The notes beneath the pieces are model-generated. The model searched no databases and was not told where the DNA came from. It worked only from the letters and a program-made list of their open reading frames with translations. Of a DNA stretch of 64,000 nucleotides, positions 1 through 8,060 are shown piece after piece. Numbering within the stretch: the first letter of the stretch is position 1; each line of letters starts with the position of its first letter. The translations under genes and the position numbers were made by a program. Source of the DNA: Gracilibacillus sp. YIM 98692 (GTDB lineage Bacteria > Bacillota > Bacilli > Bacillales > Amphibacillaceae); assembly GCF_010993965.1 (NCBI RefSeq), contig NZ_WIXM01000004.1, positions 1 to 64,000 on the forward strand, given 5' to 3'.

Positions 1-50
1 TTCATTTTTATGAATATGTACTCTAAATAGCTTGTATGTCTATATTTAAT

Positions 51-79
51 CAACTAACTGGAGCAAGAGTTTAACAAGA
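51..79 (+). repeat. Cassette-type dispersed repeat, copy 1
   Basis: Sequence CAACTAACTGGAGCAAGAG followed by TTTAACAAGAAG. It matches the family seen at about 15 places in this window (core CTAACGGGWGC, then GTTnAACAAG). It precedes the small gene at 211, with an extended -10-like TATGTTAAAAT at about 137-147 in between. Confidence 0.6.
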
Positions 80-210
80 AGATTGTCAATCGTGGCAATC
101 TTTTTCTTTTAAATTTAAAAAGGCTTATTGGAATATTATGTTAAAATCAAAGTAATGAAAATCTTGTGGGAAATGGCAGGATTGTGGAATAAGGAAAAGG
201 GGGGAGTAAC

Positions 211-549
211 TTGAAAAAAGTTATCATAGGACTGGTAATAATACTTATTATTATATTTGCATACGAGTACCAAAAACCAGTAATGACCAGCGGTGAAATA
301 ATAGAAAAAGGGGTGGCTTGTTTAAATGATACAAAAAATTATTATAAAGAATCGCACAATGGTACTATCGCTATAGAGCATATTAAATCAGTGACTACAT
401 CAATCGATGACAAGAGTGGCTATTTCAATGAAGTGACTAATAAACGTGAGTTGAGTGTAAAATTCAAGTTTGATGGCGGAGGAGAACCAACAGTAAAAAT
501 GATTGCTTATAATGGGAAATGTTTAGGTATTACAGGTCCATTGCATTAA
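211..549 (+). CDS. Small secreted or membrane-anchored protein, unknown function
   Basis: The product has 112 residues. A TTG start lies behind the strong ribosome binding site AAGGGGGGAG. Residues 4-18 form one hydrophobic segment (signal anchor), and the rest is a soluble extracellular domain with two cysteines near residues 37 and 104. I do not recognise the family. The gene stands alone, preceded by repeat copy 1 and followed by repeat copy 2, the same single-gene layout found for other small genes here. The Cys pair could form a disulphide outside the membrane, which is inference. Confidence 0.7.
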   Translation: MKKVIIGLVIILIIIFAYEYQKPVMTSGEIIEKGVACLNDTKNYYKESHNGTIAIEHIKSVTTSIDDKSGYFNEVTNKRELSVKFKFDGGGEPTVKMIAYNGKCLGITGPLH

Positions 550-563
550 ATATTTCTCTTCTG

Positions 564-590
564 CTAACGGGAGCAGATGTTAAACAAGAC
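564..590 (+). repeat. Cassette-type dispersed repeat, copy 2
   Basis: CTAACGGGAGCAGATG followed by TTAAACAAGAC. This is one of the best matches to the family consensus. It lies between the gene ending at 549 and the broken DUF1871 gene at 612. Confidence 0.7.
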
Positions 591-611
591 ATATCGTAAA
601 AGGTGATTAGA

Positions 612-886
612 TTGAAAAAGAACATAGCATTTAATATTGTTGCAAACCACATTAACAAGTGGGATGCTTGGGGACTGTTATCAGGTGGGGCTCCATTAGA
701 CGAATATATTATAGAAACTCGTTGATGCTTTGCCACAAATAAAAAGTCAAATGGATTTAGCTAATACAATTAAAGTTGTATTTGAAAGCATTTGGAAAAG
801 AACATAATCTTGAAAACTGCATTAAGGTTGCAGAGGATATTTGGGTTGAACTAAAGCGAGAAGAAGATAGTACCTTCTTCAATTAA
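612..886 (+). pseudogene. DUF1871-family protein, two frameshifts
   Basis: Translation from a TTG at 612 (ribosome binding site AAAAGGTG) gives an N-terminal part with the motif INKWDAWGLLSGGAPLDEY, typical of small DUF1871 proteins (a stretch of the form W-D-P-x-x-L-L...GAPxDEY). It then hits TGA at about 723. The homology continues in a second frame (LVDALPQIKSQMDLANTIKV) to about 785. It continues in a third frame (FGKEHNLENCIKVAEDIW) to TAA at 884-886. Two single-base indels, near 718 and 787, are needed to rejoin the frames. Neither is in a long homopolymer, so decay is likely. Family assignment is from memory of the conserved motif. Confidence 0.65.
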
Positions 887-933
887 AGGGAGCGTTTCTT
901 CAAAAAGAAGAAGCGCTTTTTTACTACTTCCCA

Positions 934-960
934 CCGTTAACAGGAGAATAATGTTAAAAT
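934..960 (+). repeat. Cassette-type dispersed repeat, copy 3 (degenerate)
   Basis: CCGTTAACAGGAGAATA followed by ATGTTAAAAT. The first half matches the family. The second half runs into an extended -10-like TGTTAAAAT that may drive the lipoprotein gene at 1110. Confidence 0.45.
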
Positions 961-1109
961 AGTATTGTTGAAAATGGATTTTGTTCAAGTAAAGAAGCAG
1001 TAATATGGAATTAGGTGTTTTTTTAGGTATATAGTTGACGGGATTGAAACCTTTATAAAGTTTTTCCGTCTAAACTAATAAAGAGTGTTTATACAGGGGG
1101 GCTATTCTT

Positions 1110-1841
1110 TTGCATAAGATTTCTGCATTGATTTTAATTTCAATCATTCTAATTATTTCTGGATGTGAACAAAACCAATCTAAACCTAAAGACTTTGAAG
1201 TGAAAGATGAAGATATTCAAGTGCAATTCGATGGAATTATTGACGGAATAAATGTTAAATACGATGAAGAAGCAAAGGCGTTATGGGTATTAAATTCATT
1301 TAAGTGGAATGATGACAAACTTACCTTCAATGCTAATTTCCGTTCAGAAACGATTAAACCAACAGAACTAAAGTTTATCGACTCTGTTGTATTTTTAAGT
1401 TTAGAAGGTCTATACCCTTCTAAACCAATAGGGAATGGTGCTGATGGAGGGATTGCGCATAAATCAATAAACGATAATATTCCAAATATTATTCCAATTA
1501 AATGTGAGGAAGCACAAAAAGGTCATTGTTCTTTTCAATTTGAAGTAAATTTGGAAAAAATACCCCGTAAGACTGAAGAGCAATATTTAGATGACTTATC
1601 TTTAAGAATTGGTTGGGTGCAAATTTTTAAAGATGAAGAAAATCAAATAAAATATTACCAATGGTCACAGGCTGATAATAGAAATGTAAAACCAGAAGTA
1701 GTTGGTTTTAAGGAAACATACGAAAAAATCTCAGGTGAATTTTTATCTTATAAGCCACTAGAAGAAAGCGAGACTACTGATTTAAATGAATTCAATAATT
1801 TTGATTATATTGAATGGATTAAGAAAAACATTTTTAGATAA
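1110..1841 (+). CDS. Putative lipoprotein, unknown function
   Basis: The product has 243 residues, from a TTG start behind ACAGGGGGGCT. The N-terminus is a type II signal peptide: hydrophobic residues 5-17, then lipobox IISGC with the lipidated Cys at 19. It should therefore be anchored on the outer face of the membrane. The remainder is acidic and soluble, with paired cysteines near residues 132 and 140 (CEEAQKGHC). I do not recognise the fold. It is a single gene between repeat copies 3 and 4, with no operon partners. Confidence 0.75.
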   Translation: MHKISALILISIILIISGCEQNQSKPKDFEVKDEDIQVQFDGIIDGINVKYDEEAKALWVLNSFKWNDDKLTFNANFRSETIKPTELKFIDSVVFLSLEGLYPSKPIGNGADGGIAHKSINDNIPNIIPIKCEEAQKGHCSFQFEVNLEKIPRKTEEQYLDDLSLRIGWVQIFKDEENQIKYYQWSQADNRNVKPEVVGFKETYEKISGEFLSYKPLEESETTDLNEFNNFDYIEWIKKNIFR

Positions 1842-1889
1842 ACCACCGACAATCAGAGTTTTTTGCTAATTCTAAGGGTTCTTGTTCCA

Positions 1890-1921
1890 CTAACGGGATG
1901 CGAATTCACAACAAGGTAAAA
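1890..1921 (+). repeat. Cassette-type dispersed repeat, copy 4
   Basis: CTAACGGGATGCGAATTC followed by ACAACAAGGTAAAATGG. It precedes the two-helix membrane protein gene at 2046. Confidence 0.6.
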
Positions 1922-2045
1922 TGGGATCAGTTGCTGCTGTTCTTTTTTTGTAAAGTGTAGGATTATTCAATAAGGACTACCTCAAGTTCTGAATTAAACG
2001 GAAAAGTATATTTGATACGATTGTACTTAGGTAGGTGACAAAATA

Positions 2046-2228
2046 ATGAACAGAACAGATAAATTTGTCCTAATATTAATAGTGTTTGTTGGTTTATTTG
2101 TAGAAGATAAGGTTTCAAGTCTTTTGAATTACCATTGGAGTTTAAGTATATTGATTGCCATTCCAGTAGTTGTAATACTGATGGCGATATACAATAAAAC
2201 AAAACAAGATGATAACAATGAAAGTTAG
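2046..2228 (+). CDS. Small two-helix membrane protein
   Basis: The product has 60 residues, from an ATG start behind GGTAGGTGAC. Hydrophobic stretches at about residues 7-21 and 33-49 give two membrane helices, followed by a short charged tail (NKTKQDDNNES). It resembles many uncharacterised small membrane proteins of Bacillaceae, but I cannot name a family. It is flanked by repeat copies 4 and 5. Confidence 0.6.
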   Translation: MNRTDKFVLILIVFVGLFVEDKVSSLLNYHWSLSILIAIPVVVILMAIYNKTKQDDNNES

Positions 2229-2236
2229 CGAAATTC

Positions 2237-2266
2237 ACTAACGGAGTGCGTTGATTCAATATGAAG
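2237..2266 (+). repeat. Cassette-type dispersed repeat, copy 5
   Basis: CTAACGGAGTGCGTTGATTC followed by AATATGAAG. It precedes the gene at 2444. Confidence 0.5.
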
Positions 2267-2443
2267 TGAAGTTATTTTTTTATTTGCAAATTGGGAACAA
2301 ACTAAGGGGAGTGATAGAAGAAATAGTAATTAGGCAGTTTTCTTGAATAAAGATAAGTTTAAGGATGAGTAATATTGAAAGTAAATAAAGAAAATGAATA
2401 ATCTCTTTATTATTTGAAAAATTAAATAAAGAGGTGAAGTACA

Positions 2444-2938
2444 TTGAAAAAATATCTTATTGTAATGATTGGTATAGTTTCTATCTTTAATGCTTATCCA
2501 CATAATACCATTGCTAAAGAATCTAAACTCTCTCCTGATTGTAAATATAAAACTGAACAAAAGTATAATCAATTTGTCGATAATGTTTTCGATGACGTAT
2601 TAACTACTTACGAGTATTTGAATAAGGAAAATGACGATAGCAATAAATTCTATTTTACTTTAGAAGAACTATTCAATGTGCAAATTTTAGTAGGAAGTAA
2701 TGAAAGCGTTGATAGTTTGAAGCAATTTTTCACTGGTGGGAGTACAGGAGAACGTCGACTATACTTAATCAATGGTGAACCTAAATATTCCTATTTATTG
2801 TACAAAGATACATCACATAACAACGTAATGATAAAACTAAAAAAATTAGATGGCGAATGGGTAGAAGTTGATAAAAAAGTTAAGAAAGGGAAGAAAATTG
2901 AATTAACCCAGCCAAGATGCTATCAAGATTATAACTAA
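2444..2938 (+). CDS. Secreted protein, unknown function
   Basis: The product has 164 residues, from a TTG start behind AAGAGGTGAAG. Residues 1-25 look like a Sec signal peptide (KKY, hydrophobic core, then NTIAKES). Cysteines at about 34 and 160 could bridge the mature domain. No family is recognised. A short segment rich in K near the C-terminus (KKVKKGKK) may contact the wall or membrane. It is a single gene between repeat copies. Confidence 0.65.
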   Translation: MKKYLIVMIGIVSIFNAYPHNTIAKESKLSPDCKYKTEQKYNQFVDNVFDDVLTTYEYLNKENDDSNKFYFTLEELFNVQILVGSNESVDSLKQFFTGGSTGERRLYLINGEPKYSYLLYKDTSHNNVMIKLKKLDGEWVEVDKKVKKGKKIELTQPRCYQDYN

Positions 2939-3058
2939 ATTTATCAAGTTAAATGTTTTTAGTGCTTCTTACAACAACGATGATATTGTGAAATAATGCA
3001 CTTAAAGTAAAGGGAGGCTTTAACACAACTACGGAGATCGTCATTTGACGGTCTTTTT

Positions 3059-3088
3059 CAGTTAAATGGCAGTTATGTTGAAGAAGGT
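3059..3088 (+). repeat. Cassette-type dispersed repeat, copy 6 (degenerate)
   Basis: CAGTTAAATGGCAGTTATG followed by TTGAAGAAGG. It precedes the gene at 3132, and an ATTTTATGGTAAAAT -10-like sequence follows. Confidence 0.45.
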
Positions 3089-3131
3089 TATATTGAATTT
3101 TATGGTAAAATAACTGGAGGGAGGGGTTACT

Positions 3132-3458
3132 TTGTGGAGTTGTCGTCTTTTTCTTATTTCATTAGTTATTGGTGTTATGGGAGTTTCAATTTCTCCAATG
3201 TTTGACACTGTTATGGTGACGGAGAATTATAATTTAACTCAGCATAGACTGGGTTTTCCCATGCCTATAATTGAACAACATACCTGGTTAACTCCTATGG
3301 AGGATGCTTTCCCTTTCGAATTAGGGTTAGTCAATCCCCAAGAACATCCAACAGAGATACTGTTTATAAATTATGTCTTATCAATAGCAATAGTTACAGT
3401 AATAATTTATATCTTTTTATTAGCCATAAAACTTATAAGGAAATCAAAAAAAGTTTAA
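3132..3458 (+). CDS. Membrane protein with two terminal helices, unknown
   Basis: The product has 108 residues. A TTG start lies behind GGAGGGAGGGG. It has one N-terminal hydrophobic helix (about 6-25), an extracytoplasmic loop of about 55 residues, a second helix (about 80-100) and a basic tail (KLIRKSKKV) that should be cytoplasmic. The loop carries several prolines and a PMEDAFPFELG stretch. The family is not recognised. It is a single gene flanked by repeat copies 6 and 7. Confidence 0.65.
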   Translation: MWSCRLFLISLVIGVMGVSISPMFDTVMVTENYNLTQHRLGFPMPIIEQHTWLTPMEDAFPFELGLVNPQEHPTEILFINYVLSIAIVTVIIYIFLLAIKLIRKSKKV

Positions 3459-3472
3459 CTTGGGTATTGTTG

Positions 3473-3500
3473 TGTTAACGGGAGCTTTAGTTGAAGAAGG
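3473..3500 (+). repeat. Cassette-type dispersed repeat, copy 7
   Basis: TGTTAACGGGAGCTTTAG followed by TTGAAGAAGG, a near-consensus copy. No intact gene follows. The sequence to 3821 contains only a short open frame without a convincing start or family, so this unit looks emptied or decayed. Confidence 0.65.
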
Positions 3501-3821
3501 AATGATTTTAAAAGGCTTCCTTTGTTGCGCAGTACAACGATACTGTTCAATAAAAAAAAGAAATTCAATAATCGGGTGCAATCTTATAAGAATGGGGTTG
3601 CGTTATATTTATGTTTTTTGCCATATTGTGTAGAAAAAAATACCAACGTGATAAGAATAATTTTGTTAGCTAATTTATTCCGTGAATCTGTATTCTATAG
3701 GATTATACGATGACTATTATAGCAATTTAAGTATTATAAATTTTTAGTAATGTTCTTCAGAAAAAACTTCCAAAAATAAAAATAAAAAAAAGCGATAACC
3801 TATTTTTGAGGAGGTTATATT
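3501..3821. other. Gene-free interval after repeat copy 7
   Basis: About 320 bases without a supportable gene. A 63-codon open frame at 3522 has no ribosome binding site and a low-complexity Asn/Lys-rich start. It may be the remains of the gene that once followed repeat copy 7. The last 40 bases hold the strong ribosome binding site of the CBS gene. Confidence 0.5.
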
Positions 3822-4256
3822 ATGCAACAACAACTAAGAGAGATTATGACATCAAATGTGTTTACTGTTAATGAATCTCAATCTGTACAAGAGGCGGCTG
3901 CATTAATGAGTCAACACAATGTTGGTGCGATTCCTGTGGTTAACAATAGTGGACAAATGACAGGGATAGTAACAGATCGTGATATTACACTTCGAACAAC
4001 TGCTAAAGGTGGGGCTGCACAAACTCCTGTGTCACAGGTGATGAGTTCCCAAAATATGATTCAAGGGACACCAGAGATGGATGTACACCAAGCAGTTCAA
4101 TTGTTAGCAGAAAAACAAGTTCGTAGGCTTCCGGTAGTGGAGAACGGACAAATTGTTGGAATGGTGGCGTTAGGGGACTTAGCTGCAAACCACCAGTTTG
4201 AGCATGAAGCGGAACAAGCATTGGCAAATATTTCAACTCCAGCTAAGCCACAATAG
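3822..4256 (+). CDS. Two-CBS-domain protein (YhcV-like)
   Basis: The product has 144 residues, from an ATG start behind GAGGAGG. It consists of a tandem pair of CBS domains (about 8-60 and 72-125). The first carries the typical signature AIPVVNNSGQMTGIVTDRDI and the second RRLPVVENGQIVGMVALGD. Such stand-alone CBS pairs bind adenine nucleotides and act as regulatory modules. B. subtilis YhcV is the nearest familiar relative. The gene is monocistronic, followed directly by a strong terminator. Its partner protein is unknown. Confidence 0.88.
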   Translation: MQQQLREIMTSNVFTVNESQSVQEAAALMSQHNVGAIPVVNNSGQMTGIVTDRDITLRTTAKGGAAQTPVSQVMSSQNMIQGTPEMDVHQAVQLLAEKQVRRLPVVENGQIVGMVALGDLAANHQFEHEAEQALANISTPAKPQ

Positions 4257-4270
4257 TTCTATATTAAAAT

Positions 4271-4307
4271 AGGGTTGTCCTACATTTTGTAGGACAACCC
4301 TTCTTTT
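4271..4307 (+). terminator. Intrinsic terminator after the CBS gene
   Basis: Perfect stem AGGGTTGTCCTAC with its complement around ATTTT, then TCTTTTT. Confidence 0.9.
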
Positions 4308-4461
4308 TGTGTTTTAAAAGTTAAAACCAAATAATTTTTTTAATTACATAATAATGTTATATTTCTATGTGTGTAAAAATGCCTCTTCTCAATAAATAAA
4401 TCCCCATATTTCTCTAATTTTTTTATAAATATATTATTTCAACAAAGGTGGTGTTACTAAG

Positions 4462-5739
4462 ATGAAAAAGGCTAAGGTTTTTCAACAATTTTACTATGGT
4501 TGGGTTATTGTTTTTATAGCCGGATTGGGAGTCTTTTTTTCAGGACCTGGACAAACGTATTCTAATTCTCAATTTATTGATCAATATATAAGAGATTTTG
4601 GATGGTCAAGGTCACAAGTGTCTGGTTTATATTCTGCAGCAACATTAGTTGCGGGTTTAATAATGGTCTTTGTAGGTCGGTTTATTGATCGCTTCGGCCA
4701 ACGTACTATGATGGTAACTGTTGGGTCATTATTTGGTTTCGCTTGTTTTTTTAACAGTATAGTCTCCAGTTTGTGGATGCTTGCAATTGGATTCTTCCTA
4801 GTTAGACTATTAGGACAAGGGAGTATGTCTCTTATTCCCAATACACTTGTTGTACAATGGTTTGTAAAGAAACGCGGGATAGCATTTAGTATTATGACAT
4901 TAGGTAGTTTTGCTAGTGCTATGTCGTTCCCGTTAATTAACACTTGGTTAATTGGAGAATGGGGTTGGCAATTTGCTTGGAGGTTTTGGGGTATTTTATT
5001 GCTTGTTTTATTTGTTCCAATTGCTTTTTTTGGTGTTAGAAATAAGCCAGAATTTATGGGATTAGAGCCTGATGGCTTTTCAAAAAAAAAAAACAATAGA
5101 CCTAAGCTGATAATGGGTAGTAAGATCATAACATCAGATGAGGATTGGACCTTGAGAGAAGCGATGAGAACCAAAACATTTTGGGCTATTTTGATTTGTG
5201 TTGGGATACCAGCAATGATTAATACAGGAATTACCTTTCATATCATTTCAATTCTTGGGACAAATGAACTTTCTCCGGAAATTGCTGCAATGGTATTAAG
5301 TTTAATGGCTGTAGTTGGGATACCGATGTCTCTTATCTCTGGATATCTGACAGAAAAAGTAAAAACAAATTACTTATTATTAGGTATATTTATAATTGAA
5401 TTTGTTCTTTTATTAATGTTACTAGTGACCAATAATTTACTTGTGGCTATTATATTTGGAACACTTTGGGGAGTAGCCAATGGTTTTGAACGTATTGCAT
5501 TAAATGTCATTTGGCCAAATTACTTTGGGCGAAAATATATTGGTAGTATTAATGGATTTGGAGTAACTATGGGAGTGCTTGGTTCTGCATTTGGCCCATT
5601 ACCTTTTGGGGTTGGTTTTGATATCTTCCATAGCTATACACCTATTCTGCTAATCGCATTAATATTTCCTTTGATTGGGATTGTATGCTCTTTAATTGCT
5701 AAGAAGCCAGATAAAACTCAATTACCTCAAATAGGATAA
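4462..5739 (+). CDS. Major facilitator superfamily transporter, OFA-like
   Basis: The product has 425 residues, from an ATG start behind GGTGGTG. About twelve hydrophobic segments arranged as two bundles of six are separated by a charged loop at about residues 200-235 that contains KKKNNR. The loop after helix 2 has the MFS signature GRFIDRFGQR. The N-terminus (FYYGWVIVFIAGLGVFF) and overall pattern resemble OFA/monocarboxylate-type MFS permeases of Bacillaceae. The substrate cannot be read from the sequence. A run of 12 A residues at about 5082-5093 lies inside the coding sequence, in the central loop, a likely slippage spot. Confidence 0.8.
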   Translation: MKKAKVFQQFYYGWVIVFIAGLGVFFSGPGQTYSNSQFIDQYIRDFGWSRSQVSGLYSAATLVAGLIMVFVGRFIDRFGQRTMMVTVGSLFGFACFFNSIVSSLWMLAIGFFLVRLLGQGSMSLIPNTLVVQWFVKKRGIAFSIMTLGSFASAMSFPLINTWLIGEWGWQFAWRFWGILLLVLFVPIAFFGVRNKPEFMGLEPDGFSKKKNNRPKLIMGSKIITSDEDWTLREAMRTKTFWAILICVGIPAMINTGITFHIISILGTNELSPEIAAMVLSLMAVVGIPMSLISGYLTEKVKTNYLLLGIFIIEFVLLLMLLVTNNLLVAIIFGTLWGVANGFERIALNVIWPNYFGRKYIGSINGFGVTMGVLGSAFGPLPFGVGFDIFHSYTPILLIALIFPLIGIVCSLIAKKPDKTQLPQIG

Positions 5740-5824
5740 TAATTAACTTGGTTATTAAAAAAGAGGTTCCGTTATAAGGAAAAACAGATTACTAACAGTA
5801 AAAAACGTAGAGGATCCTCTACGC

Positions 5825-5870
5825 AGCTTGTAGAGAAAGTGGGTGTTTTTTCTCTACAAGCTTTTTTTAT
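5825..5870 (+). terminator. Hairpin with T-run at the IS left end
   Basis: Stem AGCTTGTAGAGAAA pairs with TTTCTCTACAAGCT and is followed by TTTTTTTAT. It could stop transcription entering the IS from the MFS gene. Confidence 0.6.
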
Positions 5871-5927
5871 TGGTAAAGAGATTTAGTTTAGTTTGGTTAT
5901 TTTTCTTAGAAATAGACTCCCACACAC

Positions 5928-7291
5928 CTAACTAATCCTAGCTAGGTGTGTGGCAATCTTCTTCATGTTCTGGCAGACTGCGGTGAGTAAGACCTGCTCA
6001 CTCGCATTTGGTAATCCGCGCAACCTGCAATAGCGAAGCGCATGCAGCTGTTTCGAATCTGCAAAGCTTCGCTCAATCTTTTCTTTTCGATATTTGTAGA
6101 GCATTTTGCCAGAGGGGGAAAGGCGGTTCTGACGGACCTTCTCCTTATGTTCCTCCCAAACATGCCGGGTTACCACCTTTTGATGATTCCTCGACCTGGT
6201 GCACTGATCCAATAATGGACATGTTGCACACTTCTTGGGATTGGACTTATATTCTCGGTAACCTTCTCGAGTAGTGGTGGAATAAGTTAACGTGTCACCG
6301 TTGGGACATACATATAAATCATCTTTTGGATTATACTTAAACTTCCATTTTGGGAACAAACCTTTTGTAGGATGGTATCTTCTATGAGCAATCACACCAA
6401 ATATTCCACGGTCGGACAACCCTTTACAGATAGGGACTGTTAAGTAACCAGAGTCCAATGCGACAGCCTCTACATCGAAGCCGAATCGCTTTATCTGATG
6501 ATCCAACCGATTAAGATAAGTGACAGAATCATGGACATTTCCCGGGGTGACGAAGGCATCCGTAATTATATTGTATTTCCTATCAGTGGTTCGGTGGTCC
6601 AAGTAACAAAACATTTCCTGTTTTCGGTCGCGGGACATAAAACCGCTGTCTGGATCAGTAGTACTTTTGCGGACTGTTTTTTTATTTATCACGTCCTCTC
6701 TTTCCTTTAATGGCTTTTTTCCGTATCGTGCCTATCTTTCTCAATTGCTTGGTTGAGGTCGTGTATGTAACCTTTGGTTTCTACCTCAACTTCTTCTCTG
6801 GTGAATTTATGTTTCTTCGCATTAGGCTTTAGGTGAGTAGAATCTGTGAAGAGGGCCCTGCCTCCAACCATTCTGTAGTTGATCGCTTGGAGCAGGATTT
6901 CATCAAAAATCTCCTGGAAAATGTCCGTATCGTTAAATCTTTTGCGGCGGTTCCAACTAATTGTTGTGTGGTCGGGAACTGGATCTGATAATCTCAATCC
7001 CAAAAACCACCGGTAAGCTACATTCAACTGTATTTCCTTCTCCAGTTGGCGTTCGGAACGAATGCCATAAAAATATCCGATAAACATCATTTTGAAGAGT
7101 ACCAAAGGATCCAAGGAGGGACGACCGTTATCCTCACTGTAGTAGGGTTTTACCTTCTCCAAAATGAAAGTGAAATCGATATATTTATCAATTTTACGAA
7201 GTAAATGATCTTGGGGCACTAAGTCTTCAAGGCAAACAAATTCGACTTCATTTTGCGTGTTATCTCTTGTATGAAACACCTTAATCACCAC
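5928..7291 (-). pseudogene. IS1182-family DDE transposase with one frameshift
   Basis: The N-terminal frame (7291-6707, GTG start) carries the leading helical domain with motifs such as HLLRKIDKYIDF and DNGRPSLDPLVLFKMM, ending in EKDRHDTEKSH-stop. The rest (6692-5928) carries TDPDSGFMSRDRKQ, AFVTPGNVHDS, VALDSGYLT and the C-terminal IERSFADSKQLHALRYCRLRG, all typical of IS1182-type transposases with a Cys-rich CATCPLLDQC segment. Frames rejoin if one A is added to the GAAAAAAG run near 6718-6725, giving EKKPLKERED. Either this copy is dead or it makes the full protein by -1 slippage on the A6 run. IS1182 transposases are normally a single frame, so I favour inactivation. Confidence 0.75.
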
Positions 7292-7358
7292 CCATGATTA
7301 TTACTCTTATTATAACAAATTAGAGTGGTGAATTGGTAAAGTTATCCTACAAAAAACA

Positions 7359-7385
7359 AGGCTGTCGAGGGTTTCTCGACAGCCT
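7359..7385. terminator. Hairpin at the IS right end
   Basis: AGGCTGTCGAG, loop, CTCGACAGCCT. A perfect 11-base stem immediately inside the right-hand palindrome. Confidence 0.55.
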
Positions 7386-7488
7386 GCGTAGAGGATCCTC
7401 TACGTTTTTTAGGCGTATTCTTTCATTCGATGATGTTAAATAATAGAAGTTAATAAACTCCCCAATTCAGAATTAGAAACTTTTTTTA

Positions 7489-7671
7489 CTATAATCTCTC
7501 TCCATTTTTTAGTCGTTCGATGAATTCATTTAAATCGTCTTTTTTAACCCGCCAATGTCTCCCTATTTTAAATCCAGGAATCTTTCCTTCTTGTACTAGC
7601 TTATATGTTGTCATTTCACTTAACTGCAAGTATTCTGCAACTTGTGAAACCGTCATTATTTCTTTTTCCAT
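7489..7671 (-). CDS. Excisionase-family helix-turn-helix protein
   Basis: The product has 60 residues, starting at MEKEIMT because GGGGGGC lies just upstream of that ATG. The longer open frame upstream has no ribosome binding site. The sequence has the winged-helix pattern of excisionase/MerR-like single-domain proteins: VSQVAEYLQLSEMTTYKLVQ, then EGKIPGFKIGRHWRVKKDDL. It should bind DNA as a small regulator. It stands alone and has a diverged relative at 14261-14458. Its direct target is unknown. Confidence 0.85.
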   Translation of the reverse strand: MEKEIMTVSQVAEYLQLSEMTTYKLVQEGKIPGFKIGRHWRVKKDDLNEFIERLKNGERL

Positions 7672-8060
7672 ATTTGTTGCCCCCCAATTTATCAATTATA
7701 TGTATCATACCATATAACATTGAGTTTTTATAAAAATACACAAATAAATATAGATAATTATAAAGTATTATACTCAAATATACTTTTTACACCTTTTTGT
7801 TAAAACAAGTACCATTTTAGAGAAAAACAGAGAATGTTTGAGTAAAAGACAAATGTTCGCGTTTCCATTGGGTTTTGGATTTTAGAATAGATATGATATT
7901 ATTCGTTTTGTTGATGATGGGATTAGCTTTTGTTAGAGAAAAGGGGGAATTATATATTTACAATCATGGGGATGGTTGCGAGTTTTTATTTCTCTAACAA
8001 AAGTTAATATATAAAAAATAATGTATAAAACTTAATATAAAAATTGGAGAGGTGAAAAAT
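7672..8060. other. Intergenic region upstream of the SulP gene
   Basis: About 390 bases without a gene. It contains a perfect 15-base inverted repeat (7927-7941 CTTTTGTTAGAGAAA and 7989-8003) separated by 47 bases, which would put a long stem in the SulP leader. The rest is AT-rich with several TATAAT-like boxes. Confidence 0.5.
7927..8003 (+). promoter_or_regulatory. Long stem-loop in the SulP leader
   Basis: CTTTTGTTAGAGAAA at 7927-7941 pairs perfectly with TTTCTCTAACAAAAG at 7989-8003. No T-run follows, so it is not an obvious terminator. It ends about 57 bases before the start codon and could be a regulatory leader, an operator or an mRNA stabiliser. Confidence 0.45.

Larger units (their letters stand above)
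5806..7404 (-). mobile_element. IS1182-like insertion sequence
   Basis: A transposase in two frames (7291-6707 and 6692-5928, minus strand) is bracketed by two identical copies of the 18-base palindrome CGTAGAGGATCCTCTACG at 5806-5823 and 7387-7404. Outside each copy is a six-base A or T run (AAAAAA on the left, TTTTTT on the right), so the empty site would read as a perfect terminator-like hairpin. Just inside each end sits another hairpin (5825-5868 and 7359-7385). The boundaries are therefore inferred from the palindromes. They could be the terminal repeats or a target duplication. Confidence 0.75.

Noticed and set aside
3522-3713. 63-codon open frame after repeat copy 7
   Set aside because: No ribosome binding site, low-complexity start and no recognisable family. 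It may be the trace of a lost gene.
4581-5174. 197-codon minus-strand frame inside the MFS gene
   Set aside because: It is antisense to a clear transporter gene and has no start signals.
7741-7800. AT-rich direct repeats before the SulP gene as iterons or an origin
   Set aside because: No regular spacing or conserved unit was seen; the sequence is just AT-rich.
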